From contig NC_081338.1 in NCBI RefSeq assembly GCF_022539665.2, positions 2,046,001-2,110,000 on the forward strand: a stretch of DNA of 64,000 bases, in the 5' to 3' direction. This document shows, in pieces, positions 1-10,020 of the stretch. The translations under genes were made by a program, and so were the position numbers. The first letter of the stretch is position 1; each line of letters begins with the position of its first letter. Under the pieces are notes generated by a model. The model was given only the letters and a program-made list of their open reading frames with translations. It did not search any database and was not told the DNA's origin. The stretch comes from Daphnia carinata (Eukaryota > Arthropoda > Branchiopoda > Diplostraca > Daphniidae).

Positions 1-2
1 GT

Positions 3-911
3 CAAATCCTAACCGTGGACGGCGCCGGGAGTGTAGTGAATCGCTATGCATCTAAACGCTTGAATTTCCAGATCAGCACCGATTCCAGCGAGATATTGAA
101 TCTCTCTTTCTCCACTTCTCCCACCGTCGCCAGCGCTACCCCTTTGACAGATTGGGCGACTTTTAAGTTGCGCTGGGCGCACCTTGCAGATCTTCCAGTC
201 ACGAAGTCCGGCGGGAGAGTAGACATTCTAATTGGCACCGATTACTCTCATCTTTTGGTTCCTCTCGAATCTAGGGTCGGCCGAGATTATGAGCCTACCG
301 CCACCAGGAGTCGTCTGGGTTGGCTTATTCGAGGCGTCGTTCAAAATGACGCCATCATTGCTGCTGTGCGCACGCACAAGATCACTAGCTCTACACACCT
401 TGAAGAGTTAACAGTGGCATTTCGCCAGTTTTGTGATACCGAAAACTTCGGGACGGAATGCAAATTGGTAGGCATGTCCGCAGACGAACGACAAGCCCTT
501 GCCATTTTGGAAGCTGGGACCCGAAAATTGGAGTTAGGATATGAGGTTCCTATCACTTGGCGGACAGGTGAACCAAACCTCGTCTGCAATCGTCTGATGG
601 CCCAACAGCGTCTTCGGGGTCTTCTAAAGCGGTTCGACAGAGATCCGGCATTCGAAACCGACTATCGAGTCGCTATGAAGAAGACGATCGACAAGGGCTA
701 TGCCTCCATACTTTCCGAAGAGGAAGCAGTTTCAGCAAGATATTTCCTAGCTCACCACGGCGTCTACAAGGGTCCTAAGCTTCGTGTCGTGTTCGATGCA
801 GCCGCGCCGTTCCATGGGAAGTCTTTGAACGACGCAATTCTCAGCGGTCCAGCTCTTCAGCCTTCTCTTTCAGCCGTCTTAACCCAATTCAGAGAAGGAG
901 CCGTAGCGTGA
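3..911 (+). pseudogene. BEL pol, part 1: end of aspartic protease domain and start of reverse transcriptase
   Basis: Open from base 3, so the true start lies upstream. The first ~110 residues match the C-terminal part of the BEL retropepsin region (DUF1758 type: VDGAGS, GGRVDILIG, GRDYEPTA). A linker follows, and then the RT N-terminus (RGLLKRFDRDPAFETDY, AHHGVYKG, RVVFDAAAPF). The frame ends at a TGA at 909-911. The related element at the right edge of this window has a tryptophan codon at the aligned position, and homologous coding resumes in the same frame right after the stop, so this is a single nonsense change rather than a gene end. Confidence 0.85.
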
Positions 912-2279
912 GCGTCAGACGTAGAAGCAATGTTTAGTCGTTTCCGACTTAATCCCTCCGATGCTGACTATTTCTGCTTTCTGTGGCAGGATCCTGCGGC
1001 TTCCAAAACTCTAGTGTGCCGGATGAATCGCTTACCCTTCGGTGCTACGTGTTCTCCATTTATCGCCATCCACACCACTCGACGGGCCATTATGGATGCA
1101 GAGGTGGGGGAAGAAGTCGTCAACGATGTCAAGAAGAAGATGTACGTCGACGATTATTTGGGATCAGCCACAACGGTCGAGGAAGCGGTAAAAGAGGCCG
1201 CAACCGTAAGGGAAGCATTGGCTGCGGCTGATCTACATTTTCAAGAATGGATCTCAAACTCCGTCGACTTCGTTCGAGAAATGCACGGAAAGGATGGGCC
1301 ATCAGTAGTGTCGCCGCCTGATTGCCAGTTGACGGATAGTGGGAGTGAGAAAGTGCTCGGAGTGGTTTGGAACTTTCGGGACGATACGCTGGGTTTCCGA
1401 GTCAACTACATGCATGACGAGGAATATACTAGGATCAGTCTCACTGGTAAAGTTGCTTCCGTGTTCGATCCACTAGGGATAGCGGCACCACTTGTCGTAA
1501 AGGCCAAGATTCGGTTGCGAGAACTCGGAACTAAAGGGCTGAATTGGTCCGATCCCGTAGACGAGAATGATCGAGCTTGGTGGGATTCCTGGTTTACTAG
1601 TCTTCGAGAACTCGTTCTGGTCTCTATTCCCCGTTGTTTATTTTCGGAACAATCTGAAATCGAAAATTCCCAGCTGCACGTTTTCGGAGACGCTTCGGAA
1701 GAAGCGTACGCGGCAGTGGTGTATCTCCGCAACGCTTATCGTTCTGGAAGAGTCCAAGTGCGGATGGTGAAGGCCAGCAATAAACTCGCGCCTAAAAAGA
1801 CGCTGTCGGTACCAAAGCTGGAATTGAACGCTGCCCTGCTTAGCTCCCGGATCGCCGCAGCCATTCAGAGCTCCCTAACACATCCGATCCAGCGACGATT
1901 CTTCTGGACAGACAGCAGCACCGTGCGTAACAGGATTAGAGCCACTGCCTCCTTTTACCAGGTTTTCGTTTCTAACCGGATCGGCGAAATTCAAACTCTA
2001 ACCGAGACGGAAGAATGGCGCTTCGTCCCCGGACGCCAGAATCCAGCGGACGCCGCCACACGCTCTTCCATAGGTGACGAAGTGTTTCCCAGAAGCTGGC
2101 AAGACGGCCCAGAATTCCTCTTTAAACCTGAGTCGGATTGGCCTCAAGATCTGCCGTGGATGGCCGCAACGCTGGAAATGAAGCACACCAAGCAGTACCA
2201 TGTTCGAGCAGTTTCGGATCCGTTTAACTGGTCGGAGTTCCAGCTAGATCAGACTAACCTCTCTTCCTTTTTAAAGTAA
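912..2279 (+). pseudogene. BEL pol, part 2: reverse transcriptase and RNase H
   Basis: Continues the upstream frame without a shift. The RT palm motif is YVDDYLG (around base 1143). The Pao-type connection (VFDPLGIAAP) lies near 1465, and the RNase H domain follows with the first catalytic aspartate in VFGDASEEAYA (about 1683), KLELNAAL (about 1818) and FWTDSST (about 1908). It ends at TAA 2277-2279, still in frame with the integrase segment that follows. RT copies the element RNA in the cytoplasmic particle, and RNase H removes the template. Confidence 0.85.
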
Positions 2280-3688
2280 GAAGGTGACGCCCTAGAGCTG
2301 GTCAAGAGATGTCAGATGGAAGCGTTCTTCGACGAGATCCAGTTGCTACAACGAGGAAAACCTCTTCCGTCCGCCTCACATCTTCTACCTCTCAGCCCAA
2401 TCATTGGAGAAGTTGGTTTAATGCGTCTGGGAGGACGGATCGGGCGATCCAAATTGCCGTACGATAATCGGCACCCTCCTTTGCTGCCGAACAAACATCC
2501 ATTAACCGAGAAGATAGTCAAAATTGTGCATGAAGAAATGCATCATGCCGGCACTGATTATTTGTTCGCCAAGCTTTGCCAACATTTCTGGATCATCCGG
2601 GGGAGAGAAGTGGCGAAGAAGACACGTAGGCTTTGTCTGTCTTGCATCAGGGAGAGAGCGGTGCCCGCAGCCCAAATGATGGGTGACTTACCGGCAGTCC
2701 GACTTAATTCTTATTCGCCACCTTTCACTCATACAGCCGTGGACTATTTCGGCCCTCTGGAAACAAGTCCGGGTCGAAATAGAGTCCACAAAAAATACGG
2801 AGCGCTTTTTACGTGTTTGGTGACCCGTGCTGTGCATCTGGAGTTGGCGGAGTCACTTTCATCAGAGGATTTTCTGCTCGCTTTCAGGCGTTTCATCGGC
2901 TTGTTTGGTAAGCCAGTCTCCATACACTCCGACAATGGAACCAATTTTGTCGGAGCGGAACGAGAATTGAACGATCTTGTTCAGAATCTCCAAGAAGACG
3001 ACAAAATAGTGAAGTTTCGGACCGAAAAGCTTATTGACTGGCATTTCCAACCACCCCGATCGCCTCATTTCGGTGGAGCACACGAGAGTTTGATACGTTC
3101 CACGAAAAGGGCTCTGTACCGAGCATTAGAAATCGAAAAGGGAGGGCTGCGCTATCCCACGGATGAAATGCTCCGCACCTTGCTGGCGGAGATCGCAGGC
3201 TTCCTTAACGCACGTCCTTTGACTTACGCTAGCTCGGATCCGGCGGATTTTCGGCCGCTAACGCCGAACGATTTCTTAAATCGCGCTCCCACAACAGACT
3301 TATTGCCAGGTTCCTTTGACGACGCTCTACCTAGAGAGCGTTTTCGATATGTGAAGCGGATGGCCCGGCTTTTCTGGGACCTTTGGACTAAATTGTATCT
3401 GCCGTCGTTGGTGCCACGTAAAAAGTGAAAAGCGGCGCAACGAAATCTCTCGATCGGAGATGTCGTCATGCTCCTCGACCCAAATCTGCCTCGCGGAAAT
3501 GGAAGATCGGACGAGTGATCCAAGTTTACCCTGGTGCCGATGGACTTGTTCGGGTAGTCAAGGTCCAAACGGAAGACGGAGTTTATTCCCGGGCCATCCA
3601 TCGCCTGTGTTTATTAGAGCAAGCCCCTACTGCGACGACTGCTGACTCCCAGAAAGCGCCCAGCTCTACAAAGGTCGTCTCTGTCTAA
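2280..3688 (+). pseudogene. BEL pol, part 3: integrase and C-terminal DUF5641-like domain, broken
   Basis: The zinc-binding HHCC region lies near 2530-2650 (HEEMHHAG ... CLSCIRERA). The DDE core is visible as AVDYFGPLE (about 2740), HSDNGTNFVG (about 2926) and the glutamate in FGGAHESLIRS (about 3070). A TGA at 3426-3428 falls where BEL relatives read Lys-Lys-Trp, and near 3497 the frame shifts by one. The C-terminal domain (KWKIGRVIQVYPGADGL, IHRLCLLE) then continues in frame 2 to the TAA at 3686. The integrase would insert the cDNA copy. This copy is dead. Confidence 0.85.
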
Positions 3689-3788
3689 CCGCACAACGAT
3701 AGTCCTGAAGTATCTTGTTAGCTGCGCCTTTTTACGAACTCATCCGTCTTTCCGGTTCCACCGGATTACGACGGATTCGGGGGGAGAA

Positions 3789-4268
3789 TGTTACGGCGCA
3801 AATGTAGCGCTGCAGCCTATAATATCTGGCAACGCGTGTTTATTAATCGTATAGTTTTGGCGCTTTTCTGTTTTCCCATATTTCCCTTCCTCTTGCAACT
3901 TTCGTCTGCTGTACCATTTGTCATTGAAGTAATCACTGTGTTTATCGTTCGTGAATCTGTTCCTTCAGGTAAATTCTATTTTCTGCCTCTTTTCTCCTTA
4001 TTTAATTGTCCTATTTTGCATGTGGGTGCATTCTAGACTGCCGTAAACTAGATTGCAGGAAACTTGTGTAGTGTGGTCCCTTAGTTTGAGTGGCAAAACA
4101 CTATCTCTCGTGCCATCTCAGGTATTTGTTGTATATGTTGAATGCATATCTTTCCTTAACCTTAATTGTGATTACAGACACCACACACTGATACACACTT
4201 GCAAAGACTGGTTACTAATAAAAAGGCAATTCACTCGCTGCATACAACAGCGAAGTCGCAACTCTACA
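3789..4268 (+). repeat. Probable 3' LTR of the first BEL element
   Basis: Starts with TGTTACGG immediately after a polypurine tract, the normal position of a BEL 3' LTR. An AATAAA-like signal lies near 4217. The right end is placed at CTCTACA (4268) only because coding from a second BEL begins soon after; no second LTR is available for comparison. Confidence 0.4.
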
Positions 4269-4619
4269 ACTTCTGAGTTTCCTTATTTTGAGCTACGAAA
4301 CAACCTCTTTTGGGACCACTGGAAAGGGAGCTATCTTCAATCTCTGGCTAGTCGAAAGAAGTGGCAGACTCGCCAGTGGAATTTCCAAGTTGGGGATTTC
4401 ATTATGGAGATTGATAAGCAGCTCAAGCGAGCCCAGTGGGCAACTGGTCGTATACTTAAAACCTACCCTGGAGCGGACGGACTCGTCCGGGCTGTGGACA
4501 TCCAGATGGACAACAGTATTTTCCGCCGAGGGATTCACCAGTTATGCCTTCTTGAAGCAAACTCGACTGTCAAAGATTTTCCAGTCTCGGGGGAGAATGA
4601 ATCGGCGAAGGCGACTTAA
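4269..4619 (+). pseudogene. Fragment of a second BEL integrase C-terminal domain
   Basis: The translation contains NNLFWDHWKGSYLQSL, RKKWQ, GDFIMEIDK, GRILKTYPGADGLVRAVD and HQLCLLE. This is the same DUF5641-like integrase tail as at 3360-3640 but a clearly different copy. Nothing of its RT or integrase core is present, so it is a 3' remnant, probably the target into which the first BEL inserted. A purine tract at 4588-4597 follows, then a TG start for its 3' LTR; the ORF overruns slightly into that LTR. Confidence 0.7.
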
Positions 4620-4758
4620 TTTAATTTCTTTTTTTGTTGTTGTTGTTATTTTGTTTTGTTGTGCATTTCCCTTGATTTGGCAACCCAGCCGCCTAGCCTA
4701 GAGCAGTAGGCAGTTTTGACAGAAGGTGACGAGAGTGTCCATTACTGTCGCTGGTGAT
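4598..4758 (+). repeat. Left part of the 3' LTR of the second BEL, interrupted by the hAT-like element
   Basis: Begins with TGAATCGGCG right after GGGGGAGAA, the same polypurine context as the first BEL LTR. It runs to the target duplication CTGGTGAT (4751-4758); the interrupted sequence resumes after the second copy at 8084-8091. Its 3' end, perhaps near 8.3-8.5 kb, cannot be fixed. Confidence 0.45.
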
Positions 4759-4898
4759 TAGTGTTGGGGATACATCGGAATTCTATAGATACGCGATGTA
4801 TCGTATCGTTGTATCTGCGTATCGTCGATACATTGGTGTATCGGTATCGGTAATGAATCGAATTTTATCTGGAATTTCTCAAAAATTATAAACATGTT

Positions 4899-6900
4899 TG
4901 GCTCAGTGGTATAGTCTTGCGTTCGGGGTACTGAGACCCCGGGCTCAAATACCACTATAGAAATCCAGATATTGAATACATTTTTAAAATATCGCAAAAA
5001 TTTAAAAAATAACATTCACTGCAAATGGCAAATATTGTTTGAAAATTATTTCTAAAATATCGGTATCGTTTAATTTCCAGTACTAGACTCTGTTGCTATA
5101 TTTCATGTGATATGGGTTGGTGGGTATAACTGGTGATTATAAAGTCGGTTTACCTACGTTCAAGTCCGCCAAATAGTTTTTGTGTAATTTTAATATTTTT
5201 TTAATTTTTCGTATCGGAATGTATCGATAAAATAAAATTCATGGCTTACGTAGTTTTGAGAAAACAATTCGACCGTAATGGCTCAGTGGTAGAGAAGAGG
5301 AAAATGAAATGAAACTTCAAGGCTCGATTCCCAAATTATTTTTTTATCTTAGTTCTTAACTGAACAAATTTAGAAAATGTTTATGCAAAACGTTTACTAT
5401 TACCCCGAACATACCAGGATTAGTAATATAAAAAAAAACGTTTTTTATCTTATTGCTGTTTTGGTAAGATTTCCTGGGTGGTAGGTAGAAGCTGTTAATA
5501 TATAATCAAATGTCGTAGGTTCTATCGTATAAAATCTAAACGTTTAAACATTTTTTTCTCTATTTGTATCGGAATGTATTGATAACATTAAGTCCATTGC
5601 TTTAAATTTTTGCTCGAGAAACTTCAACGGCGTTGGCATAGCGGCAAAGAAGAGCACTGAGAACTGGAAATACAGGGTTCGATTCTTGGTTTTCTGTTAT
5701 ATTGTGAAATTTTACTTAATTAAATTGAAAGATATTTAATGAAAATAGCGACAACTGAAATTTAAAATGATTTTAAAATATCGGTATTAGTACTATTTAA
5801 GATATATTTATGTTATTTCATTGCCAAACTTGTAAGTTCTCCTAGTTGTTTTGTAGATTCTGTGACAGATATTTCTCGAAATGTGGGTTCAAATCCGCTG
5901 TTGTGCACTACTTTTAATAGGTGTTTCATAGACCAATATTTTGCTTGTTACTTGTATCGAATCGTATCGATATATTCAAATTCATTTATTTCTAAGACTT
6001 TACAAGGGATTTGGGAACTGATGGCATAATGGTATGGTATGCGACTGACAACTTGGCGGTTAAGGTTCGAATCCCAAAACGACAAAAATTCTCGTTCAGT
6101 TTTTATTGTGTTAATTGTCAATATATGGGTTCGAAATTATCGCAGGGCTCCGATAAAAACCAGGGGAAAAATAAGTTTACAAACAAAGGTAGTTTTCGAA
6201 AAAAAAATTTTCTCCCTAATATTCTTTCTCCGTATCGGAATATATCGAATGATTAAATTCGTCTATTTCGTAAATTGTTAACGTTTAAATATGAAAAACA
6301 GCACAGTGGTAGGGTGTTGGGATTGTAATTCGTAGGCTAAGGTTCAATTCCGGAGCTAGTCGGTTTTTATAATCGAAAATTTAGATGCCATTTACAAATA
6401 TTAAGAAAACTTCAGTTATTTGGGACACATCAAAATTACAGATTATATTATAAAAAATCGGTATCGCTTAGTTTCATTACAGAATTATTCTACTTTCTGC
6501 AGATAACAAATTTGTTAGTGTCATGGGTGTCTTGTTAGAACGTCAAGCTAGAACATCGAATATCAATGGTTCATGTCCGAGATTTTTCTTTCGTTTTATT
6601 GTTTGTTTTATTTATCAAATATTTTTTTTGTTTTGAAACATATCGACGATCTTTACTGAATGCAATATCAAAGAAAGTTTAACAGATTAAAGTGTATACA
6701 ACAAGAAACAGGACGTTTATTTGTTTTATTGATATATTATTATATTATATTATATTATATATATTTACTGTTTGTTTTCCGTATCGGTATGTATCGGTAT
6801 AGGGAATTTCATATGTTTAGTAGTTGTTGTTTGAAACATAGACGATCTGGCGTAGTGGTAGAGCGTTGGAGAGTTAATCGGTGACCCGTGTTTCGATACT
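4899..6900 (+). repeat. Array of about ten tRNA-like (pol III A-box/B-box) modules in two alternating types
   Basis: Type A modules have an A-box like TGGCTCAGTGG and a B-box like GGTTCGAATCC, starting at 4899/4942, 5279/5321, 5634/5676, 6022/6064, 6299/6341 and 6848/6890. Spacing is 42-43 bases each time, close to real tRNA geometry. Type B modules have TGGGTNG-like A-boxes and B-boxes at 5113/5157, 5475/5518, 5843/5886 and 6524/6568 (spacing 43-44). The unit at 4899 keeps much of a tRNA body (AGTGGTATAG ... CCCCGGGCTCAAAT). T-runs follow most modules within tens of bases. Cloverleaf pairing is incomplete, so these are tRNA-derived modules, SINE-head-like, not functional tRNA genes. Confidence 0.7.
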
Positions 6901-7254
6901 CACATAGTTTCTTCGCGAAAACTATTCTTTAAAATGTTTTTGAGGTTTTAGATATTGAACATTTGTCAAAATTGATGTTGAGAATTTATCGTTGGAGATC
7001 GTTTTCCGGACAACAAGAATATTTTAGTCCCACGGTAAAAAACCTGTGGGTTGGTGTACTAAAGATAAATATATTCATTCTAAATAAAACAAGAATGAAA
7101 TAGACATAATATTTTACTCGATACAGGCCGCTCTAATACAAACGATCATTCCCCTTTGAAATACAGTGGTGCATTGTAGTTTCATTCTTCACCGTTAGAT
7201 GGCGTTGAACCGATACACCGATATATCTAAATCGAATCGAATCGGTATCGAGTA

Positions 7255-7330
7255 CAGTGCCGGTCCAGTTATAGAACCGGCCTGTGCGCGGTTCTATAAC
7301 TGAATGGTTCTATAACCGAGCAGCCGATCT
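7255..7330 (+). repeat. Orphan end of a CAGTGCCGGTCC-type MITE
   Basis: CAGTGCCGGTCCAGTTATAG follows a TA dinucleotide and matches the terminus of the complete MITE at 7558. The segment also folds on itself (TAGAACCG ... CGGTTCTATAA). No matching right end is found before the next copy, so it is a truncated relative. Confidence 0.55.
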
Positions 7331-7557
7331 CAGAGCCACCTATCGTCGATTCTTTCATCACACAGATTTTGACAGTATGTGAATGTAAAAGCGAATAGCA
7401 CAGGGATAGTGCTGATCTCTATGCAACTACCCAGAATAGGGGAAGGGGGTTCTCATATTAGAATTTAATACCTCAACCATTCCTGCATTATTTTACCAAC
7501 AATAAGGTTCTACCACAAAGAGGATGCCCCATCAACGATTGGTCATTATATTAGATA

Positions 7558-8031
7558 CAGTGCCGGTCCACTTCTAGAAACCCTTAGCTTTGGAACCGGC
7601 TCGGTTATCGAACCGATTTTTATTTCCCCTGTTTCAGCGCCCATAATTAATAAATGGAAAAAAACAAAACGACACGAAAAGTGTCATTTTGTAATACAGT
7701 TATTTAAAAATTCTGATAACATTAACAGGCAAAGAGAAAAGCAGCACGATAAGTCATTTGTTTTATTATTTTCCTCCTGAATTCGTTTGGAAGGCTATTA
7801 TTTTACGTAAAGTCATTAAGCCAATTTGTACTATTGTCTAAAATTGCTAAAACCAATTTCAATAACATGTGCTTGTACGTTTTAAAATGCGTAATCCGTA
7901 CGTTCGAACCCAAAAATATGGATTTAGTTCAAAATACAGCCAATGGCGGCGCTGAAACACGGCAAGGAAAAATCGGTTCGATAACCGAGCTGGTTCTATA
8001 GCTAAGCGGTTCTATAAGTGGACCGGCACTG
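7558..8031. mobile_element. 474-bp TA-flanked MITE (Tc1/mariner-pogo-like) nested in the hAT-like element
   Basis: It starts CAGTGCCGGTCCACTTCTAG and ends with the complement (GGACCGGCACTG). The inverted repeats extend about 83 bp with scattered mismatches, as far as the GGCGCTGAAACA / TGTTTCAGCGCC pair. It is flanked by TA (7556-7557 and 8032-8033). There is no coding capacity. TA duplication and CAGT ends are typical of Tc1/mariner relatives; the exact family is inference. Confidence 0.75.
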
Positions 8032-8091
8032 TATCTGAAAATACAGATGTATCGGTGTATCGGTATCAGTATCCCCAACACTACTGGTGAT

Positions 8092-9237
8092 ATAATACGT
8101 GTACTGTCCTTAATCGTGCTAGTTCATAAGTCTCAAGTAATGTTCTTCTACTCTTTACATAACAATTGCTTGATTTCTTATTTTTGCCTATCAGTGTTGT
8201 TATCCTTGGTGGTAATTGCTGGTGTGAATAGTGTGATTTATTCCTATTTCCATCACACGCTGGTAACAAATATTATATCACACTTCTTGTAAGCCTACAC
8301 ACTTTATGTGCCTTTATGTGTTCGTAGGCATTGCCCAATGTTAATTGCTAACTGAGTGAAGCACATATATCAGCAAACTTATAAAAATAGTCAGAGCTAA
8401 AACAGGTTTTATCAGCATTCGTATTATGTCAAAACAGATAAAGAATCAGGTTTTCTTCCCTTATGAGTGAGTATTAAGTTAAAATCAGCTGTCAAAATTG
8501 ATATCCAACGATCCGATTAGACAAAGTAAAGCGATGGCAGAAATGAGACAACACTTGTCAATGCGAACAAGCTCAGACCGGTTTAGATTTCGGTCTAAAC
8601 CAGCTGTTGATCGCACATGGCAAAATCAAAACAAAGCATTTCGTAAAGGTTTTACCGCAAACAAAAGATAATGTTAGAGAACCAATTAGAGTTTGTTATT
8701 TGACGTAATCGCAGACACGAATCTTATTTGAATAGGATCTGACCTCGATTTAAAATCTGATGTACATATTTTCTATTCTACAGGTGTACCGCAGACTAAT
8801 TCGTTGTTCTCGCTCGCAAACTGGCAGTTGCGATATGGAACCCCCTACCATCAAAGGTATGTCATTTGTGTCACTTGACAAGTGGAGGTGTTCTAATTTT
8901 TCGTTTTGGAACTGTCAGATGTCGAGAGCTGGACAAAGCGCAGATGGAGGAGTCGCCTTACATTTGGATCCAAATTATAAATAGGTATGGATAATATTAA
9001 CAATTAAGTTTTAACTTTGCGCGTACAGAACCCCCTTGTCTATTCCTTTTTTGGGAACCGCTATTCATTTTCCAAACAGTTTGCCACGTACTTCAAGTTT
9101 TCTTTTCTGAACTGTTTTTGGATTATTCAATGGCCCCAAAAGTCTTGTTCTGGGCGTGAATAGTCTACAAGCCGTTTATGCTCTGCACAAGGGTGTCTTC
9201 ATGTTGTGGCTCCGAGACGTGACTAGCTTTCGCCGAT
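8092..9237. other. Remainder of interrupted BEL LTR and unassigned sequence
   Basis: The first few hundred bases after the target duplication continue the interrupted BEL LTR/host sequence. I see no conserved protein. Around 8784-8985 there is a possible small two-exon frame: an acceptor TTCTACAG, an ATG at 8836, donor GTATGT at 8856 and acceptor CTGTCAG at 8918, reading about 27 residues before a stop. It matches nothing I recognise. Confidence 0.3.
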
Positions 9238-9330
9238 GACCTACATTTCTCTTGATCTCGTGATCGTAGAAGAAAAGCTTTTAATTCAGTTTTTCGTGTT
9301 TCGTCATCTTGTCCTCCTTTTAGAAAATAG

Positions 9331-9790
9331 TGTAAGGAACGGCCAACCGTACTCTTTACATTTCCCACGCTTGCAACCCTTTTTTCCCCTCTTCCGCCAA
9401 CAGGTCATCTGCCGGTGGTCTGGCCTTCAAACTTGTCACTTCTTCACATAGGTGTTACATTTACACGCAGAATATTTATTCCCGTTGGGACACTTAATCC
9501 TAAACGACCTTGCTTCTTCGTATAAATGGTGTACTTTTTCCAGATTGCCAGCATTCCACTTTTAGTAATTCTACCGTGCAGTCTACTTTTTACTGCCAAG
9601 CAGTCTACTTTCAGTTGTCATCACAGCGAGTCTTCTTTTAAGTGCCATCTCAGTCAGACTGTCTCCGTAAGTCTCCTTTCGTCAATTATCAATTTGGTCT
9701 TTGTAAAATACTCGAACACAGTGCAACAATACAGTTCATCATCGCTATCCAATAATTATAAGTAAGGAACGGATTTTTTCGAACCTTACA
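9331..9790 (+). repeat. 5' LTR (460 bp)
   Basis: The ends form the short inverted repeat TGTAAGG / CCTTACA. A TATAAAT box lies at about 9520 and would start transcription within the LTR. Most of the LTR recurs at 10122-10498 (scrambled) and 10679-10975, and its final 190 bp at 15521-15710. Confidence 0.8.
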
Positions 9791-9807
9791 TTTGGTGACA
9801 GTGAACC
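9791..9807 (+). promoter_or_regulatory. Primer-binding site
   Basis: TTTGGTGACAGTGAACC directly abuts the LTR end, the expected place for a tRNA primer site. The TGGTGACAG-type sequence is common in LTR elements. The primer tRNA is not identified. Confidence 0.6.
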
Positions 9808-9951
9808 TCGAACCCCGAACGCCTGAAGAGACTTTTACCAGTGCCATCCTTTACGTTTAGCAATTCTATAGCGCCATCTAGTCGGCAAACACTTATTTAT
9901 TCACAGAATGCAGAAGTCTATCAAGATAAATACGACGTTGATTAAAACAGT

Positions 9952-10020
9952 ATGGAACGAAAAAAGTACACGTCAATTGAAGAAATTTGGACAAATTTTG
10001 AGAGACATTTTCTCTTGATC
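9952..10020 (+). pseudogene. Truncated N-terminus of an LTR-element ORF (possible gag)
   Basis: An ATG 160 bases after the PBS opens a frame beginning MERKKYTSIEEIW. It is cut off at the point (about 10005) where duplicated 5' flanking sequence starts, reaching a stop near 10018. The position relative to LTR and PBS suggests the gag start of the 9331 element. There is no domain evidence. Confidence 0.35.

Larger units (their letters stand above)
1..4268 (+). mobile_element. BEL/Pao LTR retrotransposon, 5' end outside the window, inactivated
   Basis: One reading frame (frame starting at base 3) runs with interruptions from the protease end through reverse transcriptase, RNase H and integrase to the integrase C-terminal domain at 3688. 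Domain order and motifs are those of BEL/Pao elements. A purine tract, GGGGGGAGAA, ends at 3788 and is followed by TGTTACGG, the expected start of a 3' LTR. In-frame stops at 909 and 2277, a stop at 3426 and a frameshift near 3497 mean it cannot make its polyprotein. The right limit (about 4268) is a guess from a TACA end, because the 5' LTR is not in the window. Confidence 0.85.
4759..8083. mobile_element. Non-autonomous hAT-like DNA transposon loaded with tRNA-like modules
   Basis: The ends are perfect 15-bp inverted repeats, TAGTGTTGGGGATAC (4759-4773) and its complement (8069-8083). They are flanked by the direct 8-bp duplication CTGGTGAT (4751-4758 and 8084-8091). An 8-bp duplication with TAG..CTA ends is typical of the hAT superfamily (established knowledge); the family call is inference. 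No transposase-like ORF exists inside. GTATCGG/GATAC motifs are dense just inside both ends and recur between the internal modules. The interior holds about ten A-box/B-box tRNA-like units (4899-6900) and a nested MITE. Confidence 0.8.

Noticed and set aside
4899-6900. Functional tRNA genes in the hAT-like element
   Set aside because: A- and B-boxes are present, but acceptor and anticodon stems do not pair consistently and no unit gives a clean cloverleaf; tRNA-derived modules fit better.
4780-6900. CRISPR-like repeat array
   Set aside because: Repeats are diverged, hundreds of bases apart, lie inside a transposon in eukaryotic DNA, and contain pol III boxes.
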